Positions 47,586 to 59,879 of a stretch of DNA of 64,000 bases are shown here, piece by piece. The notes beneath the pieces are model-generated. The model worked only from the letters and a program-made list of their open reading frames with translations. It did no database searches and was not told where the DNA came from. Made by a program: the position numbers and the translations under genes. Within the stretch, counting starts at the first letter, position 1; each line of letters starts with the position of its first letter. Source of the DNA: Spisula solida (taxonomy: Eukaryota > Mollusca > Bivalvia > Venerida > Mactridae); NCBI GenBank assembly GCA_947247005.1, contig OX365948.1:56465401-56529400 (forward strand), written 5' to 3'.

Positions 47586-47979
47586 TAGATATTTTTTATT
47601 GCGGTCATAATAGTTAGAATAAAGACGTTTTATAACAGCTTATATAACTACATCACGGAGAGGCTTGGTTCAACCAGGGCATTATACAATCTCCTAACAG
47701 GGTTGTCTTTCTTGGCTCTCACCATATGGACTAAGCCGTAGTGTTAGAGAGTGTCCCTTATCCATCCCCGAATCCCTGATTTCCAGACTCACACATCCCC
47801 CTCCTTCTCATGGCCCCTTCCATTCCACGAATCCATCTTTCGCTCCCTCACACCGACTCCCTCTTTCCCCGATTCCCCTATTCTGCTTCCTCCTTCCCTG
47901 ACACCTTCCTCCCCTGCCAACCCCTTCTCTCCCAACTGTTCCAAGAGTGTCTAACAACACTTTTTACAGTAGACCACAC

Positions 47980-48028
47980 ATTGCACCACCAACAACAACA
48001 TCAAAACAGCAGCAACCAACATGAAAAA

Positions 48029-48060
<32 letters not shown>

Positions 48061-48088
48061 ACAACAACAACAGCAGCAGCAACATCAA

Positions 48089-48146
<58 letters not shown>

Positions 48147-48223
48147 TCAAAACAGCAGCAGCAACAACAACAACAGCAACAGCAGCAACAACAACAGCAG
48201 CAGCAACATCAAAACAGCAGCAA

Positions 48224-48303
<80 letters not shown>

Positions 48304-48378
48304 ACAGCAACATCAAAACAGCAGCAGCAACAACAACAACAGCAGCAGCAGCAGCAACAACAGCAGCAGCAACATCAA

Positions 48379-48412
<34 letters not shown>

Positions 48413-48730
48413 TCAAAACAGCAGCAGCAACAACAACAACCCCAAAACAACAACAGCAGCAGCAACAACATCAAAACAGCAGCAGCATCGGCAGCAACAA
48501 CAACATCAAAACAGCAGCGGCAGCAACAACAACATCAAAACAGCAGCGGCAGCAACAACAACATCAAAACAGCAGCGGCAGCAACAACAACATCAAAACA
48601 GCAGCAGCAGCAACAACAACAACCCGAAAACAACAGCAGCAACAACAACATCAAAACAGCAGCGGCAGCAACAACAACATCAAAACAGCAGCGGCAGCAA
48701 CAACAACAACATCAAAACAACAAAATAAAC
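47980..48730. repeat. CAG/CAA low-complexity tract with CATCAAAA interruptions
   Basis: About 750 bp of CAG and CAA triplets broken by periodic ACATCAAAACAGCAGC blocks. It is open in all three plus frames because CAG/CAA, AGC/AAC and GCA/ACA contain no stops, so frames of 319 and 235 codons here are not evidence of a gene. No splice or domain context supports translation. Confidence 0.93.
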
Positions 48731-49159
48731 CTAAAAACAACAGAAACTTGCAATGAAAATGGTGCGTAGAAGCGTAAGAAAGGTTTCTAGTAATAAACAT
48801 AGACACATAACTCATAAATAGCGATTTCATAAACATTTCAATATTCATAACGCTACCAATAACTCATGTCGTGATTTTAATAACGGTCCAATTAGCTCTT
48901 ATCACCTGGGGAATGTATTGTAACACGTTTACCTTATTTGGTGTAGATTTTTATAAAGTAGACCATTGTACCTAGTGAGAGCGTGATTGTGCTGGCCACA
49001 TGACTCCAGCTGGGGGTATTCACCCTTAAATATTACCTATTCATGTTTATCAACGAGATACACTGTACCGAGATGTTTTTCAACTAGGCGGAAGAATAGT
49101 CGCTGTTTACCGAGTACCCGAGTATCAGGTGACGAATCATTGAAGAATGTATTTTTCAC

Positions 49160-49565
49160 TTAAAGTCCCATTATGCCTTAATTGGATATTTTCAAAATGC
49201 AGTAACTTGGCAACCATATCTGCAAAATGATGCATTTTGAGCACTTTAGTTGAGTCCCAAAGGTGGAAAACATAATAAGATGGAAGAAAACGAAATAAAG
49301 CCTCCAATTGGTTTGTAAACAAAATAACGAAATGTAAACAATAAATGCATAATTTAAAGTCTAAGGGGAACAACTCTCGCAAAATTAGTATTTTGTCATC
49401 CATACATTCTACTAAATGTGACTTTTGGCATACTATTTCGACAGATATAGCTGACATTCTGTCGTCAATTATAGGTCATTTGTGAAAAACATCCTAATTC
49501 TTTGTATTTAGTCTATTTACTGGATGATCGGGAAAAACATTTTGGGAGAGATAATGTGACTTTAA
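49160..49565 (-). mobile_element. TTAA MITE, copy D
   Basis: TTAAAGTCCCATTATGCC at the left and GATAATGTGACTTTAA at the right. 406 bp in inverse orientation to copies A-C, with an open minus-strand frame of about 100 codons. Confidence 0.88.
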
Positions 49566-49641
49566 TAAAAAACGTAGTTTCATGTCAATAGTATTGTTCT
49601 GTTGATGCTCGCAATAAGGGGTACATGTACATAATTTCAGT

Positions 49642-49725
49642 GAAAGGTCGACCATTTCCGTTTGTCTCCGGTAAATATAAATATACTATTTCAAAGCATA
49701 AAAGACGATATGATGAGAATGCTGT
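49642..49725 (+). repeat. fragment shared with 1207-1290
   Basis: Contains CCATTTCCGTTTGTCTCCGG and GTAAATAT followed by a CATAAA segment, as at 1207-1290. Inverted ends are not seen here. Confidence 0.55.
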
Positions 49726-49919
49726 GTAGTTATCATTTTCAATTACTTCCCCTTACGGTAATATGTTATGTTAATTTCAAAAGTCATGCAAGGTAGGTTT
49801 GCTTGTAATACAAGCATCGTGGTTCGGGGATATGGATGATACGTTCCGTGTCTGTCTCTTGTGTGAGTGTCTAGGAGCTGCAGCCAGTTTCTGTGTGGCT
49901 TTGAATTACAGTATTCAAT

Positions 49920-50318
49920 TTAAAGCCACATTAACCCCTAAACGGATATTTTCAAAAAGCAATAACTTGGTAACCTATGCATAGAATGATGTATTTTAAG
50001 CACTGAAGTTGAGTCCAAAAGGCGGAAAACACCATAAGATGGAAGAAAACGAAAAACAACCCTCAGTTTGTTTGTTTACAAAATAACGAATTGTAAACAA
50101 TAAATGCACAATTTATAGTCTAAGGGAAGCAACTCTTGCAAAATTAGTAATTTGTCTTTTATACATTTTACTTAAATGTGATTTTTGGCATACTATTTAG
50201 ACAGATATAGTAACATTCTATCGTCAATAATTATGGGTAATTTGTGAAAAACATCCTAATTCCTTAATTGTATATACTGGATGATCGAAAAAAGTTTAGA
50301 GAGATAATGGGACTTTAA
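49920..50318 (-). mobile_element. TTAA MITE, copy E
   Basis: TTAAAGCCACATTAACCC at the left and GATAATGGGACTTTAA at the right, 399 bp. Same orientation as copy D, 354 bp away. Confidence 0.88.
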
Positions 50319-50902
50319 AATAAAGTTAAGAAAACTGTCAGATAACACCGTCTTACAAACGTTGCTCCAAAAAATGGAAACGAGATTAAACTTAGCTACG
50401 TTGGTGATAATGCTCATTTCCTCACCGGCTTTATCTTAACTACCCAGGTACTTCACGACATAAGTATGCGATAACTATGCTGCACATGTGCCACTGTTTG
50501 AATCAAACTGTATGCGGATTTCATATTTACTGTCATATGGAGTTGAAATGCTTCAATCAAATAGGGACGTCTGTACTTAAATGGGAAACGTAAATTATAT
50601 TTTATGACGGCGCCTATTTGTAATCACATACTGTTAATATTAATCAAACTTTATAGGGAGTTTGGTTACAATCAATAATTGACCCCTATTGATTTTAAGT
50701 CGAGGAAGCCAAAGGACAACGTCGGCATGTCCTTTAATATTACTGACTATCAATCTGCCATGGTGGCATAAGTGCTTGACAATACCAAGTACGATTTTGT
50801 CCGAGATTGGGTTTCAAACTTTACTTGAAGAAGAAAAATATACAGTTACTAATTGAGTTGATATTTTCCCAGCTCCAATAACCACATTCACAGAACGGCT
50901 AA

Positions 50903-51547
50903 AACAAGAGGGCCCAAAGGGCCATAGGTCGCTCACCTGTCCTAGTAGTTCACGCACCCCTAATGGTAGCCTCTATTGCATGAACAAGGTTTTCATATTG
51001 TCTTATGCTTTATAATTAATATCACATTTAGACCCAATGACATATTGAAGTGATTTGACCTTGTGACCTAGTTTTTGACCCCGGATGACCCAATATTAAA
51101 CTTGACCTAGATTTTGTTGAGATGATCATTGTGACTAGGTTTCATAAAGATTAGGCCAAAATTGTGACCTCTAGTGACTACACAATGTTTTTCTATGATT
51201 TGACCTTGTGACCTAGTTTTTGACCCCGGATGACCCATTATCGAACTTGACCTAGATTTTGTTAGGATGATCATTGTGACCAAGTGTCATAAAGATTAAG
51301 TTAAAATTGTGACCTCTAGTGACTACACAAGGTTTTTCTATGATTTGACCTTGTGACCTAGTTTTTGACCCCGGATGACCCAATATCGAACTTGACCTAG
51401 ATTTTGTTAAAATGATCATTGTGACTAAGTTTCATAAAGATTAAGTTACAAGTGTGACCTCTAGTGTCTACACAAGTAATTGTGGACGGACGGACGGACG
51501 GACGGACAGACGGACGATGGACGACGGACGAAGAGTGATCACAAAAA
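50903..51547 (+). mobile_element. bivalve-type interspersed element, 3'-truncated copy
   Basis: Same left end and units as 39712-40363. It stops after GAAGAGTGATCACAAAA without the CAGGTGAGC end. Confidence 0.85.
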
Positions 51548-52049
51548 AATATATAATGTCACTAAATATTTAACTAGTTTTTGGTGCCTTAAAGTGTGAA
51601 GATATGGTAACGTGGTATTGTCTTACACACGAAGTGTGACTGGCGACCGTTCACGGTGGTTTAGATGGCATTAATTTATGCATGGAGGTTTTTTAACGCA
51701 TGTAAGGCCATAATAGAGAAATAAACAAACCCCATTCATGTCATCATCAGTAAATAACGGATCAATCAATCGAGATATATCACTACATATAATACATTAT
51801 ACGTACACATATGCATTTATATATGGACACCACTCTGATTTATAAGGCTAATATACAATATATATAACTGCTACATTGACACCTGTCAATTACAGAAGTT
51901 GTTTATGTTTTGCACTTCTATGCTATACTGAAATATTGATTTTAGAGTATATTATGCACACATATACACATGTATAACGATCTACTACAAACTGAAAGTT
52001 TTCCCCATTCGTTTAAAATTTTAATTAATATTATTTTATGAAGAATCCA

Positions 52050-52189
52050 ATAGGAGAGATCATGTTTGGTTTGTATTAAAGGCATTCATACCACCAGCTA
52101 GCTATTGGTGAATGGCAGGTTTTCTTTGTTCATTCATCCAATAGATTGCCGGTGGGCATTTTGCATATGAATACGGTGATCTCTCCTAT
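52050..52189. mobile_element. MITE, ATAGGAGAGATCA ends
   Basis: ATAGGAGAGATCA at the left and TGATCTCTCCTAT at the right, 140 bp. The interior CACCAGCTAGCTATTGGTGA is itself hairpin-forming. Confidence 0.8.
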
Positions 52190-52248
52190 ACTAAGTCTTA
52201 CTGAAACTTTTTCATAAACATGAACACACGTAGAACCACAACATACTC

Positions 52249-52799
52249 TTAAAGGTGCTGCCTCACAGATTGGGCTAAAACATTTATATCGTGATTTTCC
52301 TACCTAACCAAGTATTGATGTAATAGAAAACCACTGGCGGTTGCCTTATGAAAGATTTGGTGCAAATAAGCAATTTTAACCACTCTTGATATCGCCCATT
52401 GAGTATTTTTTCCTTGAAAAAAAACTGCTAAGTTTCCTTCCAACATGCTTTGCGAATTATGTAATTTACACGTGATCGAACTGTAACATCAACAAACTAC
52501 AGCGTAAACATCATTGAGGTATACCTTTTGGTTCGTTTTTCGATTCGTTTTCATCAAATGCAAAGAAATTTCAGGCAATTTAAGTAATAGTAGTGCTAGT
52601 TCTATAGGGTATTAATACCCTATAGAATTTTTGATGTAAAAATACTAACTAACTACTAAATGCCGAAGTTTCTCAAGGTATTTTTGATGTCAGTGTGGTT
52701 GTTTATGGAATATAAAGGCAACTATGCAAAAATTACACGGATATTTGACAATTTTATTTTATTTTTGCAATACACCAATATGTGAGGCAGTCCCTTTAA
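52249..52799. mobile_element. second TTAA-flanked MITE family
   Basis: TTAAAGGTGCTGCCTCACAG at the left and TGTGAGGCAGTCCCTTTAA at the right, about 25-bp inverted ends starting and ending in TTAA. 551 bp, no coding frame. Contains a 28-bp perfect palindrome at 52600-52627. Confidence 0.85.
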
Positions 52800-53167
52800 C
52801 AACGAATAAATCAAAACGTTCAGTAATTATATACTAACTGATATAGCATCACCCCCTTTTTAAAGGGCCAGCCGATTTGACTTATAACCAACAATTTACT
52901 GTCTGGGTACATTGACTTTCCGCCTTTTACCATTTAATGCCAGACACAGTCCATGCACTCTTGCCACACGGATAACATTATTCAACAACGACTAAATTTA
53001 CAAGTTTCAGTTTACGTATAATATATAATATTATTAGCTACGCTATGCCCGTGAAGTATATAAGTTATTCAAAGCAAAAACATAAGCATATGTATTTTGA
53101 GAACTTTCTTCAACGTCATAAAAATTCGATAAAATTGTGAGTAAAACTGTGAGTTAAGAACTCTTAC

Positions 53168-53248
53168 CATAGACTTGCTAGCCAGGTTGTCCAGACTCAC
53201 TCCAATCCATATTGACCAGACTGAGCCCGGTTTAGTTTCCGTCTCCAT
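53168..53248 (-). CDS. possible alternative upstream first coding exon of the RGS gene
   Basis: 81 nt opening with ATG in a strong context (AAACATGG), encoding METETKPGSVWSIWIGVSLD then NLASKSM, and ending at donor ATG|GTAAGAG (53167-53166). An in-frame TAG lies 12 codons upstream with no other ATG between. It ends in phase 0, and the acceptor of RGS exon 1 is phase 0 directly before its ATG, so splicing would give an in-frame 242-residue protein. Vertebrate RGS20 is known to have alternative long N-termini, but I recognise no similarity for these 27 residues. It could instead belong to another minus-strand gene or be chance. The splice is inferred only. Confidence 0.4.
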
Positions 53249-53589
53249 GTTTAATATAACAGTCAAAGTTAAAACCCACTAACTTCACTATCAACAAACT
53301 GCACATCAACAAAACAGCACAATATTATAACACAGACATAGACACCTTACGATAAAACCGAACAAATGCTCACTTAACCCCCATGATAAAACCACTATCT
53401 GCCGTCAACTGCATATGAATACAAATTTCACGGAAGATAATTCGTCAACAAACCCGGAAGACAAACACCGTACGAAGTTCCCGGGTGATAACACATCATT
53501 AATTTTCCATAATTTATCTCAACACAATTTCCGACGTAAAGCGACAACGATAGTCACAGATAAAACGCATCATTTTGTTCATTTGATAT

Positions 53590-53880
53590 TCGTTTATTGG
53601 TGTAAAATTATAAATTTTCGCGAGGTCAAAATTTCACGAATTTGCAATTTTTTAGTAAATCGCCAGGTTAAATGTTCGCGATTTTATAAATCAGCAAGAA
53701 CTACTTTCTATTGTTTTACCTCCGTTTCTAAATTCATAACCATAAATTTTCGCGAATTTGCTATTTTTGAGTAAATCGCTAGGTTAAAAGTTCGCGATTT
53801 TATAAACAGCAAGAACTTTATTCTATTGTTTTACCTCCGTTTTTCAAATTCACAGACATAAATTTTCGCGAATTTAGCAA
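53590..53880. repeat. tandem repeat of about 130 bp, two and a half units
   Basis: TAAATTTTCGCGA recurs at about 53611, 53743 and 53870, with TAAATCGC.AGGTTAAA and TATTGTTTTACCTCCGTTT between. Related ACGAAAA motifs occur near 58850-59040 and 60270-60330. Confidence 0.8.
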
Positions 53881-53904
53881 AATTTTGTTTACACTTTGTA
53901 CTTA

Positions 53905-54153
53905 TTTATTTAAGGTCGATTGTGAAACAAGTTTTTCCAACTTATATTAATCACTCTCGACACCTCATTCCCGCAGTTATCCATCGCCACGATGGTATGA
54001 GAGAAGAGAAGCCAGTTTCCCTTTTATGCTGAGCTTCTAGCAAGGGAATTTCTGGTACCTTTTTTATTTCGTCTTTGATATGGCACGGCCTGGGATCGAA
54101 CCCGAGGCCTCCCGCACTCGAAGCGGTCGCTCTACCACTAGGCTATCGAGGAT
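53905..54153 (-). repeat. tRNA-derived SINE, full copy
   Basis: On the minus strand the head reads TAGCCTAGTGGTAGAGCGAC (A box) and CGGGTTCGATCCCAGG (B box), followed by a body with AGCTTCTAGCAAGGGAATTT-type, CATCGCCACGATGG and TTTCACAATCGACC segments (both directions read). The second copy is at 61871 and a truncated one at 17351. Known mollusc SINE families have this layout; I do not name the family. Confidence 0.85.
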
Positions 54154-54457
54154 TTAATCCCTCGCGAAATGTTCTGCTTTTACCGCAGTTATGCTTAAAG
54201 CTTATAATATAGATATCCTCGTGTCTATCATCTTATCGTATTCATAGTATGAGTATCATATATTTATGGTGTATATTAATATATCACTGACATGTTACGT
54301 TATCTAGGTCTATAAAAATATTAATATCTAGATATATGTAAACATTACATTATGTAATATAATATCGTATTTAACAGTAGTATTATCGGTTAGATAAAAT
54401 ATCTATATATCTATATACTAGTCTACCATATTTGCCTTACTGATAAAACAGTTAATG

Positions 54458-55057
54458 CGGTCAGTCATATTACTCGAATACTCGTGTGGTCAGTCCTATA
54501 TTACTCGAATATCGTGTGGTCAGTCCTATATTACTCGAATATCGTGTGACCAGTCCAATATTACTCGAATATCGTGTGGTCAGTCCTATATTACTCGAAT
54601 ATCGTGTGGTCAGTCTTATTACTAAAACATTCGTGTGATCAGTCCGATTTTACTCGAATACTCGTGTGGTCAGTCCTATATTACTCGAATATCGTGTGGT
54701 CAGTCTTATTACTAAAACACTCATGTGATCAGTCCGATTTTACTCGAATACTCGTGTTGTCAGACCGATAATACTCGAATACTCGTGCGGTCAGTCATAT
54801 TACTCGTGCGCTCGTGTGGTCAGCCATATTACTCTAATACTCGTGTAGTCATTCTGATATTACTCGAATACTCGTGTGGTCAGTCCCGATATTACTCCAA
54901 TACTCGTGTGGTCAGCTATATTACTCGTACGCTCGTGTGGTCAGTCCGATATTACTCGAACACTCGAGTGGTCAGTCCTATTACTCGAATACTCGTATGG
55001 CCAATCCGATATTACTCGAATACTCGTGCGGTCAGTCATAAAACTCGTGCCTTGAAT
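54458..55057. repeat. 31-bp minisatellite, about 19 units
   Basis: Unit GTGGTCAGTCCTATATTACT + CGAATACTC. Units differ by small indels and the right half is more diverged. Confidence 0.95.
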
Positions 55058-56020
55058 TACAAGCTTGTACGACAATGCCACAGAGAGGGAAAGTGTACAG
55101 TATCTGCAGAAGGAGAAGAAGAGGTTTTGCATGTATGAGTGGTTTTTATTAACAATTCCCTATGGAATGAAATCAGAGTTGTACAAGTGTAATATGATGT
55201 CTTGGCTTGAAATTGCAAGTTGTCAGGCCATTGGATACCATACGTTACATTCTATGCACACGTTGTCATAACCTAGTTTTTCCTAGCTATATGTTGTCGT
55301 GGTCGTATACAATGCAATGCAAGCATTTAGTTATCTGCTTAGTTTAGTTTTTTTGTTCGAACCGACTCAGTAATCATAGCTTAACACGCGCTTCGTGGGC
55401 GACTTATATTTTTTTATATTTGTGGAAAGATTTTATTATATACAAAATGTAAGTGTCATATGATTATAGGTTTTGCTACAACAAATGAGTTACGTGCTTA
55501 AGGCTAGCAAATCGCACAGCTTAAGTATAAATCTTATCACATAAATTATTGAAATGAGTTTTTGAGGCTCGCCAAAACAAGTTACGAGTATAAACTAAAC
55601 ACTATGTACAAATCTCTTAAGCTAGATTAACACACTTTCAATGTACAAATTGGCGATTCATTGCCATTATCAGAAGCAACTAGTACTTGATTTACTCTTG
55701 AATGCAGATAAGTTTGAATTTATCTAATTTGCTAATCAGCTGCCAGTCAACAAGTTAAACTGAATGCAGAATTGTCATACAAATTTATAACACGACATTC
55801 CTAATTCGTTGAGTATATTAACTTGTGACCTGACCGGTTAGCATGTTATCAAATAATAAACATAACCAACTGCAGGATTTTGATGATCTTCAAACAAACA
55901 CGGAAAATGAAATTGGTTATATTCGTTGAATAAAATGAACATAAACTTAGCCAAGGTTTGACGTTATAGCCAGAGCTGATATCCATATGAACCGAAAACT
56001 GGTGTGGTGGGATGCAGTGT

Positions 56021-56125
56021 GTCTCTTTGGCTCAATGGTTATTGCAGTTGCCGTCTTATCTGGCGATCCGGTTTCAAACACGGGTGGGGGCACACATATG
56101 CCTGCCATATTTCAATAGAAAGCTG
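56021..56125 (+). repeat. second tRNA-like SINE family, plus copy
   Basis: TTTGGCTCAATGGTTA (A-box-like), TCCGGTTTCAAACACGGGTG (B-box-like) and CATATGCCTGCCATATTTCA. An inverted copy lies at 56681-56771. Confidence 0.7.
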
Positions 56126-56680
56126 CCTGGCAAATAAGGGAAAAAAGTCATATTGATTCTTGTTAGTTGTGGACCTTTTTTTGGGTAGTTGCGATACTCC
56201 GTGCTTTCATGCCGTCGTACCTTGCAAATACTATTGCAATATCATAACCTTGTATTTATATTGTGTTAAACATCTTAATTGGAGAAAAAGGCAGTGCAAA
56301 TATATACATTATTCACTAAGCTTCATACTTGTACACATGATATCTATTAAAATAAGACATTAATAAGAGAAATTGCAATGTTTATGTAAACACGTGCCTG
56401 ACCTGAACAATCGATTTCTACATGTATTTATGCAATGTTACTATAATTATGCAGAGCCTGATGATACTAAATGACTTGCAGAAAATGCCAGTGATTTATA
56501 CATTCTGTCTAAATATTGTCAATAAATGATGTAAATCATATGATATGTCAATTAATATTAATAATGTGGATTATTTGTTCTCAATCACATTCTGTGAAAA
56601 TGACTAGACACATTTTACGCGTGATGATTATACGCCGAAAATGCCGAGCATAGCCTTTGTTTGCTAGTAAACTTTTTGCT

Positions 56681-56771
56681 GAAATATGGCAGGCATATGA
56701 GTTCATCCACCCGTATCTGAACCCGGGTCGCCAGATTAGACGGCAAGCGCGCTAAACATTGAGTTAAGGGG
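56681..56771 (-). repeat. second tRNA-like SINE family, minus copy
   Basis: On the minus strand: TTAACTCAATGTTTAGCGCG, CCCGGGTTCAGATACGGGTG and CATATGCCTGCCATATTTCA. Same module as 56021-56125. Confidence 0.7.
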
Positions 56772-59349
56772 GCATATATGGGGATATTTAGTGACGGATA
56801 TAGCTGTAGCTCATTAATTTGGTACAGAATGTGATTATTTCTTTAAAACGCGCAAAGGGACATTATTGAATAGAATCGAAGAGTAGGTACAGAATCGTCT
56901 CCCATAACACATCTATTAACCCCATGCGGTCCGACCGTCCGTTGCCTAAGCAAAGCACTACCGAGCGCCTTTATTCAGTTACCTCCCGTTCATTTAGATA
57001 TAGAAGGCAAGGATTACCTCCCGTGGAAAGCGCTACGTATCGCTTGCCCATGTTAACGGTCTCCTGGTGTAGGGTTTGTTACAGTTTGAGATTATGATTT
57101 ATACGATAAGCCAGCACGGATCAGTCTGGAAATGTTTTATGCACTTTTATCATATTAACTTAAAATCAGAAATTCTATAGCACAGACGTCCTGATACAAA
57201 TCACGGCGAATTTAACGATCTCTAGAAATATGAAACGCTGCTTCATCGACATAACCCTGCAGCCTCCGACATCTAGAGCAAGGTTAGGAATGTTGTACGA
57301 TTATTATCTCGTCTAGGTACTCGTGCACTGGTGCTGGTATGCTATTTTTTTTTTAAAAAATAGTTCGGCTTTGTCATGCAGTTTATTTTTTTCCCCGTCA
57401 TAGGGTGAGAGGGAGTCGGGGAACCATCCTTCGTCTCACAAGTCCGTGAAAAGTGTTCTGGCCCACCTATATCGCAGGCTCAGAAGAAGGAGGTCGTAAG
57501 AATAAAAACGCTATTTTAAGAAAACAAGAAAAAACTGCCTGAAAACCACTCTTTATTTATGGAAAAAAGCTTTTTCAACTTCAGTTTGGTCAACTTGACC
57601 TGTTCCGATTTTCATGAAAATAGGTTCATAAGAAGCGCATTGTGGTGCAGATTTCAATCATGTATGAGACGTAAAGTCAAAAGGTGAGGCACACAAACGT
57701 GACGTTTTTGATGTCAAACAGCGTTTTGTTAACAAACGTCAGTGTCAGTACTAAATGCGATGTATAAGGGTCCACATGAAAGTAAAATATTAAGTGTAGA
57801 CTTGTCTTTAATATAAGCACTGATAAACAGTTATAAATAGGTCGGCTAGGAAACATTTGAGGGATTTGTGCCTCGGCCTACTTTACAATTATGCATGCAA
57901 TACTCGTATGTAATAGTCAATATATTGTCAAATAAGTTGTTTCGTAAATTATTGTCTTTATTATTATTATCATTATTATAATCATTATATTGTATAAGAT
58001 AATTGTATAAAATGGAATGCAGCCTTATCGGATTATTATTTTACTAAAGCTATATACAATAATGAGTTGTACTCGTTGATTTTTTTTTCTCAATGAAAAG
58101 CAAAACCATCTTACAGACACAAAAGTCATTATTTCTCCGGTGTATTTTTTCTCGCTAACGTATTTTTTAAAGAATACAGTGCGAAATTACTCTTTTACAC
58201 GCGAGGAAAAAACATTCAATACAGTATTACCGCCGGGTTGAACGTCAGTATCAATTTCTTCAAAATATTGAAGTTTTTCACTAAGATGCTTTGTGAATAC
58301 CAGCCTAGAGAAATTACAGTACCACCTTTGTAGAGAAACGCCCCTTGGGAGCTGCAAACATGGTTTGTCGTATAGAGGTTGTTGCTTTACATAGGTTAAA
58401 TATATAGTAAATATCGGTTAAGGGAAATTATGTAGGTGTTGTGTTATAGAGAGAGTGTTGCTCTTCAGAGGGCTGCTCTTGCTAGCTAGCTGGCTGGAGA
58501 GGTTGTACCGTACGTATATTTATATTTAGAAAAACTTTCAATTTTCAAAATATGAAATTCTGAACATTTTCCAATTGAATCCAACCCACTCCAATTCTTT
58601 TGCTCGACATAAATATAAGTTCAAAGTTTCTTACACAACGTAACGTCGATAGGTCATGACCTGTGTTTGTTAAGAATATATAGCTAAGATATTCTTCTTT
58701 CATCGATCTCTCTATTTTCCGCAAATGAGGTTGTAATTGGCATACGTATTGAAAGAAACCCGATATTTATCATTAATAGACACCTGTTCATATGATGTAC
58801 ATATCTGATACAATACTGCAAAGTCAGTATTTTTCACGAGGGTTTAAATTTTACATTTCAGGTTGATTTTTTGCCGGTTAAACGTACCCACGAAATCAAA
58901 CCCCAACGATTAATCGACCTCCAAAATAAGGGAAATATTTGTCGGTCAATGTTTTGCAAATACACGCATTACGGTCCCAATAATTTGACTAAATCGCATT
59001 TATTTACTAAACTCCACGAAAATTAATGCCCTTGAAAATCAGTGAGGTTACAGTACTTGGCAAAGCTCATGCGAATATTCCCCGTTCTTATCACGGCCGT
59101 ATCACACAGAAATACCCACATCGAAGGCAAAACTGCACCCAAGTTTCTCAGTCATTAGTAAAATATACTGTATAAATAATAATTAAAACAAGTACACTCT
59201 TTGCTCTGTGCGTGTTCTTTTTTATTTCAAAACAGCTGTGATATTATGAATGAAATAATATACCAGACAAAAAAGAAACGTCTTTATATACAACGTTAAT
59301 TTTGCAATTACTAGAACTATTATTTTGCTGACGAAATACCAACTTATCT
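56772..59349. other. upstream flank without recognised feature
   Basis: A TTATTATTA microsatellite at about 57958-57985 and diverged ACGAAA-type repeat sequence at 58830-59040; otherwise nothing identified. Confidence 0.35.
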
Positions 59350-59485
59350 TAGGCAGTTCATATTCTCATTCAGTTATGTGTTAGGCACTGAGTCATGTGG
59401 TTGTGATGATTTTGTGTTTTCTGTGCTCGGCTGGTTGAGTCGGAGTGCTGCCTTCTCTGGCCGATTTTCTATTATCCTTTTAATA
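59350..59485 (-). repeat. dispersed GGCAGCACTCAAC family, minus-strand copy
   Basis: GTTATGTGTTAGGCACTGAG, TTTCTGTGCTCGGCTGGTTG and GAGTGCTGCCTTCTCTGGCC, just before TTAA MITE copy F. Confidence 0.7.
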
Positions 59486-59504
59486 GTAATAATATTATAT
59501 TTAA

Positions 59505-59879
59505 TTAAAGCCACATTATCTCTCCCAAAACTATTTTCCCGATCATCCAGTAAATAGACTAAATATACAAAGAATAAGGATGTTTTTCACCGACGACGAC
59601 AGAATGTCAGCTATATCTGTAAAATTAGTAAAATGTATGGATGACAAAATACTAATTTTGCAAGAGTTGCTCCCCTTAGACTTTAAATTATACATTTATT
59701 GTTTACATTTCGTTATTTTGTCTACAAACCAACTGAAGGCTTTATTTCGTTTTCTTCCATCTTATGGTATTTTCCACCTTTGGGACCCAACTAAAGTGCT
59801 CAAAATGCATCATTTTGCAGATAGGTTGCCAAGTTACTGCATTTTGAAAATAGCCATTTAAGGCATTATGGGACTTTAA
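59505..59879 (+). mobile_element. TTAA MITE, copy F
   Basis: TTAAAGCCACATTATCTC at the left and CATTATGGGACTTTAA at the right. 375 bp with an open frame of about 90 codons. Confidence 0.88.

Larger units (their letters stand above)
45865..53167 (-). other. upstream region of RGS exon 1 (intron 0 if the 53-kb exon is used)
   Basis: If 53248-53168 is the first coding exon, this is a 7.3-kb phase 0 intron (GTAAGA...TTGCAG). It contains a MITE cluster, a 34-bp palindrome, the CAG/CAA tract, a bivalve-type element and two TTAA-type families. 46780-47390, 48850-49130, 50330-50890, 51560-52040 and 52810-53060 show nothing clear. Confidence 0.4.

Noticed and set aside
47810..48769. 319-codon and 235-codon glutamine/serine/asparagine-rich frames
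   Set aside because: The CAG/CAA tract has no stop codon in any plus frame, so open length means nothing. No domain, splice context or codon bias supports a protein.
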